Part shown: positions 11,602 through 22,750 of the stretch, one piece after another
How positions within the stretch are numbered: position 1 is the stretch's first letter
Layout of the letters: each line of letters begins with the position of its first letter
Origin: Cristatella mucedo
Taxonomy: Eukaryota > Bryozoa > Phylactolaemata > Cristatellidae
Reading direction: 5' to 3'
Length of the DNA stretch: 64,000 nt
Assembly (NCBI GenBank): GCA_009760855.2
Contig: WPIO01000007.1
Coordinates: 2,443,501-2,507,500 of the forward strand
Notes under the pieces: generated by a model
What the model was told of the DNA's origin: nothing
What the model saw: only the letters and a program-made list of their open reading frames with translations
Databases searched by the model: none
Translations under genes and position numbers: made by a program

Positions 11602-12179
11602 TCTAACAAACCCCCAGGGTCTAACAGCTGGTGGCTGTGGTCTTGGGACTGGCGGTGCCCCTCTGTAGTCTGGTGGCTGTGGTTTATCCACAGGTCGGCT
11701 TTGTCCTCCCTCTAACCCACTGGGGTGAGCTGTGGCTGGGAGGGAGTGGGAGAAGAGGGAACGCCAACCTGAGAGAGAACGCTTGTGTCGGGGGGGGGGG
11801 GGGGAGCGCTGCAGGTGCCAGCGAGAATACAGTTCCTGCGAACCAGCTTCTGTGTTCTGCCTGCGCCGGCGTATGTACTCAGTTGGAAGAGCATTGTTTA
11901 ATCTACAGCAATATCGGTCACTGTGAATTCCAGGGTTTGGGAATGTTGTGGTGCCACCTAGCACACAGCAACAGGCGGTTGGCTGACGAAGTTTTTAGGC
12001 TTGGCCCGAATGGGCCAACCTCGTGCAGTGGCTATTCAGCCCGCCCATTTGGCTGACCACTGCTATCAATCACCTGTGGACCCGCCCCGGTGCACCCAGT
12101 ACCATAGACATGGTGTATATCAGGCTGGCTCTACGACACTCTCTCTAGAGCTACTGCCTGGCGCTCTGTTCCTCATCAT
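11479..12179. mobile_element. DNA transposon-like element with ~125-bp near-perfect terminal inverted repeats
   Basis: 11477-11601 and 12058-12181 are reverse complements with a single one-base indel. The outer ends read TAATGATGAGG and CCTCATCATTA, consistent with a TA target duplication at 11477-11478 and 12180-12181. The 456-bp centre carries a G15 run and no credible transposase; the 141-codon frame inside looks non-coding. Likely a non-autonomous (MITE or fold-back) element. The superfamily is unknown. Confidence 0.85.
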
Positions 12180-12181
12180 TA
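12058..12181 (-). repeat. Right terminal inverted repeat of the 11.5-kb element
   Basis: 124 bp, one base shorter than the left arm (cagg against caggg). Confidence 0.9.
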
Positions 12182-12369
12182 CAACTGACTACTTTCAAAT
12201 GTGCATCTCTTAGCGGTATTTCGCCCTAAGAACACAACAGGGAACATTAAAACCGAAGAGATCTTCAAAGATTTAGAGTTTGGTTTGAAGAATCGCTCTA
12301 AAGGACTTTAATCAGAAGAAAGGTTGTTACAATGAAGAGCCTGATAGTATTTTAGATGGAATGAAGAAA

Positions 12370-12560
12370 TTTAAAGTGAGTGACCAAGCCTTCAACTCTA
12401 TACACGGCGTGATTGGGAGCCAGTGCAAGTGGGTTAGAAGTAGTGTGATGTTACAGCAGCAACGTTAACGAGGGAGACTTGCCTAGCAGCAGAGTTTTGC
12501 ACCGTCTGTAAGCTTCTTAGTGCTCAATCAGAAAGGTCTGCAGGTAGTTAGTTATGTAAG
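12370..12560 (-). mobile_element. L2 fragment
   Basis: Plus-strand words gtgattgggagccagtgcaa and gtgtgatgttacagcagcaa match the minus-strand C-terminal ORF region of family 2/3 copies. Confidence 0.55.
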
Positions 12561-13021
12561 ACTAGCAAGATTGTCGCATGGAATCGCTTGATATGGTATC
12601 CTTATTCCTAAGCATGCCCAAATTTTGCAATGGAACAAAGCTGAAAGTAGACATGCTAGACCAAGGAGCTGCTAATGTGGTTATCCAATTAAAGGACATT
12701 TTGGATGACCGCATCCAGATTCTACCTCGTGGAGGCCATGCTGAGAGGACACGCTGCTGTGGTCATGTGGGTTTAAACTAATTTGGGGGTTAGGTTTTCC
12801 AGTCTCGGACTGAGCTGGTTGCATTGTCATTGAATCTGTGATAATTTGCTGCCAACGAACGTCAAGAATGCATCTGGAAAGAAATTTGAAAGAGCTTGTG
12901 CCTAGCCGGAAAGCAGGGAGGGCATGAATGCAACTGCTTGTCACAAGCATAACAATGAAAGCCTAGATTGCGCTTCCTGCTTAAATTTGCAAGATATCAT
13001 ATAGGTTGTTGTGCCATCATC

Positions 13022-13860
13022 ACCACGTGCTCGAAATTTAGGTGTTTCGACACCTGCCTAAATTTTAAAAGCTTTATTCAGAAGACTGCTTTTACAGCTT
13101 GCCATCACGTCCGATCCCTATCTAAAATTAGAAGCTGTCTTTCACAGGGCTTGCAAAAAATTTAACTGGGTCCTTAGTTCTGTCTCGGCTTGATTATTTT
13201 AATTTCTTTTGGCTGAGCTACCTAAGAATGCAAGTAGGCCACCACAAATAGCTATGAATATGGCTGCAAGGCTAGTTTTCAAGTCTCAGAGGTTAGACCA
13301 CGTGTCTCCTTTGCTAAAAGAGCTAAGACGGTTACGGTTGATCAACGGATACAGAGCTCAGTGCTTTCGCTGACCCACAAGTCCCGCCACGGCTTGGTTC
13401 CTCCATACCTAGCTGAACTGCTGCATCAGTTTCAGCCTCTTCGTGCCCTCAGGTTCTGTATGAACAATAAATTAGCTGTTCCATTCCTCTGCTTAAAAAC
13501 CGTTGGCGACAGAAGCTTTAGCTCTGCAGGTCCTAGACTGTGGAACTCACTTCCACAATTCTTAAAAAAATGACAACTGCTCCTCTGCTGCCGACTACGG
13601 CTCATCGCTCCCAGTGGTCCTGAGCTGCTACTTCTATGCTACTAGCTACCTCAACCGCTCTCCTAAATTTGCTATGCTACCCACTTTCTCTTTGTTGCGT
13701 GAGATGAAGTCTGTTGGCTAGCAAATGCGTAGCAAAAGCCACTTAGGCTGTGAGTACGCTATACATAAAGAACTCTCCTGCCAGAACACCCACTTGGCTT
13801 TGTGGAGTTACAATTACTATGGCTTTGTGGAGTTACAGTCAGAGATACATTACATTACAT
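13022..13860 (+). mobile_element. L2 family 1, 3' half
   Basis: Decayed frames encode CLNFKSFIQKTAFTACHHVR, SLTHKSRHGLVPPYLAELLH and GDRSFSSAGPRLWNSLPQFL, homologous to 5870-6600. It ends in the family 1 tail (ggagttacagtcagagatac, ATTACATTACAT). No RT core. Confidence 0.85.
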
Positions 13861-14182
13861 AGGCTTTAAAAAAATTGTATTGATGTCCATTGGTGTCTAG
13901 GTTCTGTAAATTCTTTCTGAGAACAGACATCGTCCATTGCACTACCAGTGAGGCCCAGGCGAGAGGGCAGGTTCTTAAGATTGAGCTCACCAATGTTATC
14001 ATAAGCTGCCAAGAGATCCAGAAGAACCATCAGTAGCTCTACCCAAAGTCAGCCTTCCTGAAAAGATTTTTTTACACTCACAGCCGTGTACGATCAAGTG
14101 AGATTTGCTCGAAACCTGTTTCTAATTTAACTTGCTAGGTTGGATATTTTGAATAGAAGTACAACTAGTCTGCTACTAATCC

Positions 14183-14190
14183 CTCTAGAG
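14183..14190 (+). repeat. Target site duplication, left copy
   Basis: CTCTAGAG, identical to 14355-14362. Confidence 0.9.
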
Positions 14191-14354
14191 CAGTGGTTCT
14201 CAACCTTCCTAATGCTGCGACCCTTTAATACAGTTCTTCATATTGTGGCCACCCCAACTATAAAATTATCGCGTGCAAAATGTATAAATGCGTGTTTTCC
14301 GATGGTCTTAGGCGACCCCCAAAAGGGTCGCGACCCTCAGGTTGAGAACAGCTG
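14191..14354. mobile_element. Non-autonomous hAT element of the SPIN/OC1/URR1 type
   Basis: 164 bp flanked by an exact 8-bp duplication CTCTAGAG (14183-14190 and 14355-14362). Ends CAGTGGTTCTCAACC and, reversed, CAGCTGTTCTCAACC form imperfect TIRs. Next to them lie GCGACCCTTTAA and, reversed, GGGTCGCGACCC and GGTCGCCTAAGACCATCGG. From memory these terminal blocks are those of Charlie/Buster-type hAT elements known as SPIN, OposCharlie and rodent URR1, and the TCTAGA core of the duplication fits the target preference of that group. No transposase. Confidence 0.85.
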
Positions 14355-14362
14355 CTCTAGAG
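14355..14362 (+). repeat. Target site duplication, right copy
   Basis: CTCTAGAG, identical to 14183-14190. Confidence 0.9.
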
Positions 14363-15113
14363 TCTCGTGGCTAACTTGGCAAAATATTATCCTCTTAAGT
14401 CTAATCCCTAGCTTGTCAAACGTTTCTACGCTTTCAATGTTGAGAGGATGCTTCCGGTGAATTACACTCCTCAAAAATCGCGACACTGTGAGAATTCAAA
14501 AGTGAGCCCAGAAGCCGCCCAAGCAGTTTTTAAGTTTTCACTAATCGCGAGAAAACCTAGGAGATAACTTACACCATTTGTACCTTATAATAGTTTTCAA
14601 TGAAAATCCTGTTTTGCACTGTCAGTTTGGTAGGTCATAATTGAATAAGAGTGGCAGTTTTGGGCAAGCCCCAGGGTGTAAAGAGGTTTCAGCAGCACTA
14701 ATTAATATTTAATAGTGACGTTCATCTGCGCACTAATAGCACAGCACAACGAACATACATGCACCCAGTCAAAGCCCGAGACAGGAGATTGACATTCTGC
14801 TGTTTTCGACCATCATGCTTGCATACACGGTAATGTAGCTGACCCCGAATTCCAGGATTTGGTGACTGTCAGCCTTAGCAACAAATTGGTGCCATTGCAA
14901 CTCGTGGCGGGCAGTTAGTTTTAGTGTTAACCTCAAACTGTGCCCGAGAGGTGTTCACTTTCCTTTTGATGTCGATGAGGGAAACAAATCGAACAAGTGC
15001 TCCTGCACACCATGCAAGCACCCGCATGAGTGGCTGCCCAATGCACAGCTGTACATACACGTAAACACTCACACACATAAAACAAACACACAGTCTCACA
15101 CACACATTTTCTC

Positions 15114-15139
15114 TCTCACACACACACACACACACACAG
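15114..15139. repeat. (CA)n microsatellite
   Basis: About 12 CA units at the end of a longer CA-rich stretch (from about 15055). Confidence 0.85.
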
Positions 15140-15254
15140 CTACTCGTGACCTCTAAACAGTATTGCTTGCAGCCCAGGGGTAAAGCACTCTCACTTAACG
15201 ACTCAGGTCGTGAGTTTTAGTCCTTTAGCAGGCGATTCTGTATTGCTCCCTGCA

Positions 15255-15985
15255 AGCAGAGGGGATCCAGAGTATTGACGTGAATGGTCAAAGATCATCT
15301 GAAGTACCTCTGAAATATGGAGTACCTCAGGGCTCAGTGCTAGGTCCGGTTCTTTTCACGGTTTATACTCTGCCTCTTGCTGATGTGATTGCCAAGCACA
15401 ATCTAGGCTTTCACCTCTATGCGGATGACACTCAGTTGTACCTTTGCTTTGATCCCTCCCAGCCTTCGAGCACCTCAAATTCTCTCAACTCACTAGCTGC
15501 ATGCATTGATGACATCCGCACATGGATGGCAGCAAATTTTCTAAAACTTAACGATGATAAAACTAACTTACTAGTTATGGGCAAACCCAGTGTGATCCAG
15601 AGATTGGAAAGGCTGACTCTCAAAATTGGCTCTGCCAGCATATCTCCTGTCGAATCAGCTCGGAATCTAGGTGTCATATTCCAAAGCGACCTCTCGTTAG
15701 ACGACCACATCAGCTCCACAGTCAAATCCGCCTATTTTCAGCTTCATAACATTGCTAAAATTCGGGCTTGTTTAGATAAAGATACCACGTCCAAGTTAGT
15801 TCATGCATTCGTGACATCCCGTCTCGACTTCTGCAACTCACTGCTCACTGGCCTACCAGCATGTGCGATCAGGCGATTGCAGCTTGTGCAAAACTCAAGT
15901 CAAGGCTCGGGCAAAACTCAAGTCAAGGCTTGTGCAAAACAAAAGTCAAGGCTCGGGCTTAGCTGGCAGCTTTGTCTATTCTAAG
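15255..15985 (+). mobile_element. L2 family 2, RT palm to C-terminal segment
   Basis: 234-codon open frame from 15280: GVPQGSVLGPVLFTVYTLPL, HLYADDTQLYLCFDPSQPSS, FLKLNDDKTNLLVMGKPSVI, ARNLGVIFQSDLSLDDHISS and RLDFCNSLLTGLPACAIRRL. Truncated at both ends. The 3' side breaks off in a short tandem repeat (15893-15962). Confidence 0.88.
15893..15962. repeat. Short tandem repeat, ~23-bp unit
   Basis: Three units around actcaagtcaaggctcgggc, at the L2 breakpoint. Confidence 0.7.
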
Positions 15986-16524
15986 CGTCCAAGCTTCTGT
16001 AACTCTCTCTCCGTTCACGTCGTCCTGCTTCTTCATTAAGACCCTTATAAATGTTGCCCAGCTCACACTATGCACACTGTAACTAGGCTGTCTGCCGAGC
16101 ATGTCGAAACTGCAACATTACACGACGTCTCGTTAACCTGCAGTGGCTGCCCATCGAGCAGCATATCAGTTTTGGAATTCAGTAACTTTTGACTTCAAGC
16201 CACTCAATTCTCTTGCTCTGGGCTGCTCGACCAATAACTCCCCACACCTGTGTACACATAGATATAGATGAGGGTGCCACGTGGCCGGTTCCATCTCTGG
16301 ACCGACCCGAAGCAGCATGTACGATGGCTTCCTACATTACCTGCCCTCTTCAATATTGATATAATTGGCAGTCTTTTGAAAGGTCAAGTCATGACTCCTC
16401 CCTGTGCATACTCCCCCCCAACTTGGGTATACAACGCGTCAAACTGACCTCATTTTTCAAGAGGTCATCAAACTAGTGGCATTTACATGCTCTTGGACCG
16501 TCCTCTGTAAGCTGATTTAGCAGC

Positions 16525-16690
16525 CTCATATATGATGTGAATGGACAAATATCATCCGAGGAACCACGGAAGTATGGGGGTACCTCAAGGCTCCATGCTT
16601 TGGTCTGGTCCTTTTCACGGTTTGTACTCCCCCTCTTGCCAGTGTGATTTCCAGGCACAACCTGGGCTTTCACTTCTATGCCGTGCTGGT
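16525..16690 (+). mobile_element. L2 family 2 fragment
   Basis: Matches the stretch ending in GSVLGPVLFTVYTLPLADV and FHFYA with frameshifts; a SINE follows directly. Confidence 0.75.
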
Positions 16691-16880
16691 TTGGACAGTG
16701 GTTAAGGTGTAATGGCTCACTAGGTATGGTGGTTGCTTTTCACGACCTCGGGCCCCAAGGTCGTGGGTTCGAATCCTATGTTGGGCGATCCTTTATCGCC
16801 ACTGCAAGCGGTGGTGATAGCCGTAAAGGCTCTTCCATCGCTATACAAAAAGAGGCTGTCAAATCAGCTAGTATTTTTTT
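16690..16880 (+). mobile_element. tRNA-derived SINE, type II (best copy)
   Basis: Box A-like gtggttaaggtgtaatggct, box B ggttcgaatcc at about 16767, then the family body: cactgcaagcggtggtgata, gccgtaaaggctcttccatc, gctatacaaaaagaggctgt and the end caaatcagctag. Sits exactly at the broken end of an L2 fragment. Confidence 0.8.
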
Positions 16881-16914
16881 CTTGCCCCGACCAAGGTCAA
16901 CTTGAATGCAATTG

Positions 16915-16985
16915 AATATTAAGGTCGTGGGCTCGTGCCCCGGGGCATATGTGAAGTGCCTGAATAAAGATTAAGTTCTCTTAGG

Positions 16986-16988
<3 letters not shown>
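16915..16988 (+). mobile_element. tRNA/L2-tailed SINE, type I, partial
   Basis: Box B region ggtcgtgggctcgtgccccg, then tgaagtgcctgaataaagat and taagttctcttagggtg. The usual tail is replaced by the adjoining microsatellite. Confidence 0.7.
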
Positions 16989-17051
<63 letters not shown>

Positions 17052-17129
17052 TGTATGCATGCATGCATGCATGCATGCATGCATGCATGCATGTATGTAT
17101 GTATGTATGTATGTATGTATGTATGTATG

Positions 17130-17164
<35 letters not shown>
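16989..17164. repeat. Compound microsatellite (AT)n(ATGT)n(ATGC)n(ATGT)n(AT)n
   Basis: Five uninterrupted blocks at about 16989-17024, 17023-17056, 17055-17092, 17091-17134 and 17133-17164, arranged symmetrically around an ATGC core. All long open frames here are products of the repeat. Confidence 0.97.
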
Positions 17165-17166
<2 letters not shown>

Positions 17167-18249
17167 GAACTACAAATCCATGCACCCTGCACCACTCTCC
17201 CGTCGGACTCGGGTCGTTTATTTGTGCCTACCATGAATACCGTGCGTCAGTTGCTACTCATCTAAAGCACATAGCTTTCTGCCGCTTGACATTATGACGT
17301 CAACAGACTCAATGACATTGAACGCAAAACTAAAAATCCGTCTATCCCTTGCAGCATATGCTCCGTCCACGTGAATTGCCTTTTAAGTGAGTATGCATTC
17401 TCCTGTTTGAATGTTTTCATTGCTAATAAGTTAATATGCTTTTTTCATTCTGCTTCCGTGATTTGCCTAGAAAAAAGACTTAATTCACGGAGCCGTCTAT
17501 TAAAATTCATTATTGTGATTATTGTTGCTTACAGTAGGCACGGCATAGTCAAACCACCCTTCTTGCTGGAGGGTAATCTGCAGGTAGCCATGTAGGCAAC
17601 ACACTAGGTGCAGCAACCATCTAGGCATTATAGCATATTTTAGCCACTAGTCGGTACAATAGCAAGCACGTGCTCTAAAATCAAGCCTGGCTGGAGGGGG
17701 CAACACTCAAGATGGCTTCCAAAGGCAGTGGCAGCCTTCTTGGATATAATAAATCCATGCACTTCTTTCTTCCCTTAAAATGCATCAACAAACCTCAAAC
17801 GATTTTAAAGATTTTTTTGCCCATCGGCATGTGTATAGGCGTTCCCACTAAAGACATGTTGCAAAAGGATAATATTCTGTCTTGCTAAAAACCAGGCTAG
17901 CCCATTGCAAAAATAGTCACAGGCAAATGGGTAGTAACATGAGTGACCAGAAAACGGTCAAATTAGATTTCAGCCGAATGCTCTGAATCGCTCACACTGA
18001 TACATTACAAAATTCTTATAACAGTCAGGAAGATCAAGATGCATTTCTATGGCAGAGCCGTGGTAGCCGAAAGCAGAAGCACATGTGCCTTAAAATGGAC
18101 CACCTTTCATTCAAGTGACTACATTGAAAAAAGTGAAAGAGAGAAAAGAAAACAGCTGGAAACTCATCTGCTGCTCCTTATCGGAGCCTTGCTCATTCCA
18201 CAACGTCACCGATAAGTGCTCCGACCGAACGCCGCTGAGTTGAACTCAC
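17165..18249. other. Intron of gene B, no recognisable element
   Basis: No conserved coding words, inverted repeats or LINE/SINE signature seen on either strand before the TM6 exon. Confidence 0.5.
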
Positions 18250-18363
18250 CCTGTCAATAATCTGGTATACAGCAAAAGCTGCTCCTCGAGCTGTCGCCAG
18301 ATTGCTGATGTTTGGTGCGGCGTTACCAAGGGAGAATGCAGAAGTGATGACACAGAAGAATAT
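18250..18363 (-). CDS. Gene B exon: TM6
   Basis: 38 codons, phase 0, acceptor atttgcag, donor AGG|gtgagt. Encodes IFFCVITSAFSLGNAAPNIS then ATARGAAFAVYQIIDR. Last clean exon of gene B; an 8.8-kb repeat-filled intron follows. Confidence 0.94.
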
Positions 18364-18537
18364 CTGCAAATAATAGAAGTGCCATGAGAACTCCCTGCTC
18401 TAGGAAACTATTGCCAAAAATACCGAGGGATACAATCATGGGCACACGAAAGGGTGGGCCGGAGGTATGAGAATTTGCTTTCACCGCTTCATAATTCCAT
18501 CTTTGCAAAGTCAAAGTGCTTGGAAGTGAGAGAAGTT

Positions 18538-19960
18538 AGCATTGCTTCGGGTATACAACGACATACTTAGGAATGTAGACATGGGTAGAGTATCTCTGCT
18601 TGTTTTGCTCGATCTTTCGGCAGTTTTTAATACTATCGATCACCAAGTCCTTCTTGAACGCCTCTCATCTCGCCTGGGCATCACTGGCACTGCGAATGAT
18701 TCAGGTCCTATCTCAGTGGAAGACTCCAGAGTATTGGTGTGAATGGATAAAGATCACCTCAGGAACCTTCTAAATATAAGGCTCCTCAGAGGTCTGTGCT
18801 TGGTCATGTTCTTTTCACGATTTATACCCTCCCTCTAGCCGTTATGGTTGCCGGGCACAACCTAGGCTTTCACTTCTATGCGGATGACACTCAGTTGCAC
18901 CTTTGCTTTGATCCCTCCCAGCACTCCAGCTCGATAAATTCTCCCAACTGCCTTGCTGCATGCATGGCTGACATCAGCACTTGAATTGTAGCAAACTTTC
19001 TCAAATTTAATGAAAATCAAACCAACTGACTAGTTAAGGACAAACTTAGTGTGATTCAAAAATTGGAAAGGTTAACACTCAGAATCGGCTCTGCCAGCAT
19101 ATCTCCTGTTGAATCTGCTCGAAATCTAGGTGTAATGTTTCAAAGTGACCTTTCATTAGACGACCACATCAGCTCCACAATCAAGTCTGCCTACTTTCAG
19201 CAACATAACATGCTAAAATTCGGGCTTGGTTAGACAGGAATACCAAATCTAAATTGGTCCATGCATTTGTGACATCCAGTCTTGACTTCTGTAACTCACT
19301 GCTTGCAGGCCTATCGGCCTGTGCACTCAGCTGGTGCAAAACTCTACCGCTAGGCTTGTTCATCGTGACCGTCGCAGTTGCCATATTTCACCACTTCTCA
19401 CTGACCTGCACTGGCTCTCAGTCAAGCCAAGCTCAGTCAAGTCATCGACTTCAAGGTTTTGTCACTCAATTTGAGGTATGTTTCATTCTTTGGCTCCAGC
19501 CTACCTATCAGATCTACTCTCCCTTCAGGCTAAGCATCGTACCACCTGCTTTTCGGAATCTAATTGTTTAATTTTACCTCGTACAAACCTCAAATCTTTC
19601 CGAGACCGTGCCTTTAGTTCATATGCTCACCAAGCCTGGAACTCATTCCCGACTTGCGCCACGGCATCCCCTGACTTGACTGCATTTAAAAAGAAACTAA
19701 GAACTATCTATTGATCACAGCATTTTGTGGGCCGATGTGATTCGTCCTATATGTGCTTATGTGTGCTGACACCGTGCATGCTGCCACTAACCATACTTTC
19801 ATGCTGACCCCTGCATGTCACCCCTAACCATGTTATTCCTGTTTTTTATTGAGCATGCTGCCACTAACCATTCGATTGTGCTTACTTTGCAGCAAATGTA
19901 AAGCACCTAAAACAAGATTGAGTTCTCTGAGGGCAGTTTATCAAATTTATTATAATTATT
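18538..19960 (+). mobile_element. L2 family 2, RT segment to 3' tail
   Basis: Frames encode LLVLLDLSAVFNTIDHQVLL, LGFHFYADDTQLHLCFDPSQ, SARNLGVMFQSDLSLDDHIS and SDLLSLQAKHRTTCFSESN; stops and shifts separate them. The 3' UTR and terminus (gtaaagcacctaaaacaaga, GGGCAGTTTATCAAATTTAT) are present. Lies about 175 bp upstream of the TM6 exon of gene B. Confidence 0.87.
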
Positions 19961-20400
19961 ATTAACATCACCTGGCTTTACCATTCTGTCTGGCCCCAGT
20001 GCCGGCTCTAGCCCTGGCACCTCCGTGCAACTAAGCATGCTCTATTATACAATAAACCGAGTTTGCCTCTTGCTAAGTTCTCACAAGCCTGGTGACAACA
20101 ATTGTTTTCAGTTTCACAACTAACTGAACTACTGTGAACACTGTCGTTAATAATAATTTAAATTTGTACACCCACGGTTTTAGCGTAGCAAAGTAAGGGA
20201 GTTCGCTCAGCTACGGGGTTCAAGCAAGTGGAGAAAATGATGTAACGACCAATGACTTCCGCCTACTTCTACTGAAGTCTAATGCTTTAAACACCAGGCA
20301 CAATTACTGCCAACGGGCCAGCAATCAACAGTGAACATTACACAAGCGAAGAGCCGCCAATGCTTCTATGCATTACTGCATCGATGTAATGAATACTTGC
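19961..20400. other. Intron, no recognisable feature
   Basis: Nothing conserved seen between the L2 tail and the GC donor of the TM5 exon. Confidence 0.5.
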
Positions 20401-20572
20401 CACCACCATTGTGCCGACTGTGATTTCTCCAGCAATCACAAGTGTGGTGCCGTACCAGAAGCCCAGTGCATATGCAGCAAAAACGACGAAGAACAAATAG
20501 CCCAGGCCAGCTCCGGTGGTGATGCCCTTCTTGATACCGAAATCTCTAGCCTCCTTCAAGAGTTCGGCATAC
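20401..20572 (-). CDS. Gene B exon: TM5 (GC donor)
   Basis: 172 bp, acceptor ctgtgcag, donor GTG|gcaagt. Encodes YAELLKEARDFGIKKGITTG, then YALGFWYGTTLVIAGEITVG and TMVV. More diverged from gene A than its two upstream neighbours. Confidence 0.92.
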
Positions 20573-21846
20573 CTGCACAGACAGTGTGCAAATTACCAGT
20601 TGACACTTACTTTATGTAGCTGCTATCGACATGGGAGACTAAACACATGGAAGTAAAAAACCTAAAAAGCAAGCACAAAGTAAGACTGCAATCGAGATAC
20701 AGGTGTTCCGAGACTGAACAGAAGCTGTCAAGCAAACCAGTTGTCCCGATTGGTTTTCACATTATCGATGCTTGAAAGCTCAGCTCGGCTCTAATGCAAA
20801 TCTCAACTTACTGCCGTGCACAATCACCCGTGTCCAGACAGTGCCCACACTAGGAGGTATGCATAGGAAGACGATATGGACACCCTCTTCTACTGCATCT
20901 GGCACATTTATTTTCTACTACAGTGAGGGAGCCGATTTCTACTATCGAATAGGCAGGCCGGAACGGGCAGGCCGGACAGACTTACGAGGTATTCATGAGG
21001 CATTCTGATTCATGAGGCCCGCTGCATGTCAGTGCCTGTGTGGATACTTGTGTGGATACTGTGTGGATACTCACTTGCAACCATTATCCACATGTTGGGT
21101 CAAAACAGGGCAGCGGCCTTAGAAGGCAACGCATTGGATCAGTTCGCTGTGCCTCCCAGTCTCAGCCACACCGAGCATGCATGCCTACGAGCGCTGGCTT
21201 CATCAGTCCAGGAGTATTTCGAGTTCGAGCTACATTATTATGAGCCGACTAAAGGGCTAACAGTGCTGGCCTTAGTTTTAGTGGGCTCACTAGGCTATTG
21301 GTGGTCATGCGCATCCCTCACACTGACAAACGAGCAACCACTCGCCAGCAAGATGGTGTAACAATTGCAGCCCTATTACAGGCGTGGCCCTGCTTTTTGT
21401 GTGTGGACCATTGCGGATTCTGGCGTTTGCTCGCATTGTCTGCTGACCTCCACAACACTCTACCGGGATGACGAATGACGAATACCGACGATTAATTTCA
21501 GGTAGCACGACGGGTGTGCAAAAACAAGCAGAAAATCCTTGGAGGGAGGCCTCGCATCATAGTGGTGTGCAACAAGGAACGTGAAGATGCAAGCTGCCGG
21601 CCACCGCGACTTTGCAATCCCCTGCACGCCTCCATGCCATGCCTCAACACGGCTGAGCGAGCCACTGCGTGCCCCTTACCCTGGCGAGTCGACTAGCAGC
21701 GATGCCCCAAGCAATTGCATTGAGCAGTGAACGGCCACAACTGATGCTCGCTCGGCAGCGGAAAGACGATCGCAAGCACCGCTCAAAAGCATAGGGCCAG
21801 CTTCCGGTGCACACTGCCATTTGAGCACGCTGTCTCATGCACGTGC
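20573..21846. other. Intron of gene B between the two GC-donor exons
   Basis: No LINE or SINE recognised. It contains a small minisatellite at 21036-21072 (tgtgtggatact-like unit, three copies) and a tandem gggcaggccgga pair near 20950-20975. Confidence 0.5.
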
Positions 21847-21971
21847 CTGGTGCTCTCTTTCTTCTGGCCACCGAAAGCCGCCACGGTGCGAATGGACGAG
21901 AGGACTTCTTCGGCCACGCCTCCGGCGCACGCGTACGCCTTCTGCTCCTTGCTGGTCACGTCCGACGTCAC
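21847..21971 (-). CDS. Gene B exon: intracellular loop 2 (GC donor)
   Basis: 125 bp, differing from gene A 62295-62419 at about six bases. Encodes [18 protein letters not shown] and [19 protein letters not shown]. As in gene A only the donor AG|gcacgt keeps the reading frame. Confidence 0.92.
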
Positions 21972-22163
21972 CTGGACGAGCCAACCGTATAGGTGGGCAA
22001 ACCGAAGCGGAAAAGCTGAAGCTCATGCCCATGGGGACAAGAAGCTGGTACGAAATGGGTACTGACGCATCGGACGACGTGTGCATGCACTTCATGCAAC
22101 CGGGCCAAGCTGTCGACACAGCAAGTCAGATGACGGAGCACTAAGCGCACTGGCGCCTTGCAC

Positions 22164-22341
22164 CTTGGCCATGATCATGGCGCCGACGACGAGCAGCGGG
22201 CTGCAGGCGAGAATGACGAGCGTGAGCTTCCAGCCGAGTCCGAACGAGAAGCTGACGACGATGCCCGCGATGCTGGCGGCAGTGAACTGGAAGAACGTGC
22301 CCAGCTTGTCGCCTATGCCGTCCTGGATCTTGTCGATGTCG
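22164..22341 (-). CDS. Gene B exon: TM3-TM4 region
   Basis: 178 bp, phase 2 in, 0 out, donor AAG|gtgcaa. Encodes DIDKIQDGIGDKLGTFFQ and a hydrophobic span to MIMAK. Very close to gene A 62679-62856. Confidence 0.95.
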
Positions 22342-22740
22342 CTGGAAATCAGACTCCAGTCGTTATCGACGACTGAACGATGGCCTTGCATACCTCTGAT
22401 GCGCCACTATACGGCCAAGTCGCCAAGATTGAATGGCAAGAGCCAAGGGCATGCAGCACTTTGCACGGGAAGCAAGTGTGCGCCAACGTGGAAGCGACGG
22501 ATCCACTCAAAATAGCACGGCCATCGACGGTTCAGTTCGTTTGAAATTCGTCGTGAGTTCCATAGCAGCGTCTTCTCTCGGCTTACTTTTAGGTTTCTGC
22601 AAGCGCGACCGGACCGATGCTTGATTCCTTTCCAAAATAAACCCTCTGTTATCAAACCTCGGCGACCCCTAGGGAAAGCCTGAAAATACTCCTGAGTGCT
22701 AGCTAGCTATTGGCTTGGCGATCGGTAAACCACAAAATGC

Positions 22741-22750
22741 CCCCCCCCCC
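22741..22750. repeat. C10 homopolymer
   Basis: Uninterrupted C run in an intron of gene B. Confidence 0.9.

Noticed and set aside
11631..12056. 141-codon frame inside the long-TIR element
   Set aside because: Contains a Gly run from a G homopolymer, lacks any transposase motif and ends at the arm; treated as non-coding.
16690..16790. Functional tRNA gene
   Set aside because: Box A and box B are present, but the body continues into a repeated SINE sequence found at least six more times and no cloverleaf closes.
16919..17297. Several 69-103-codon frames of Tyr/Ile and Cys/Met/Val repeats on both strands
   Set aside because: They are translations of the AT/ATGT/ATGC microsatellite and exist in many frames at once.
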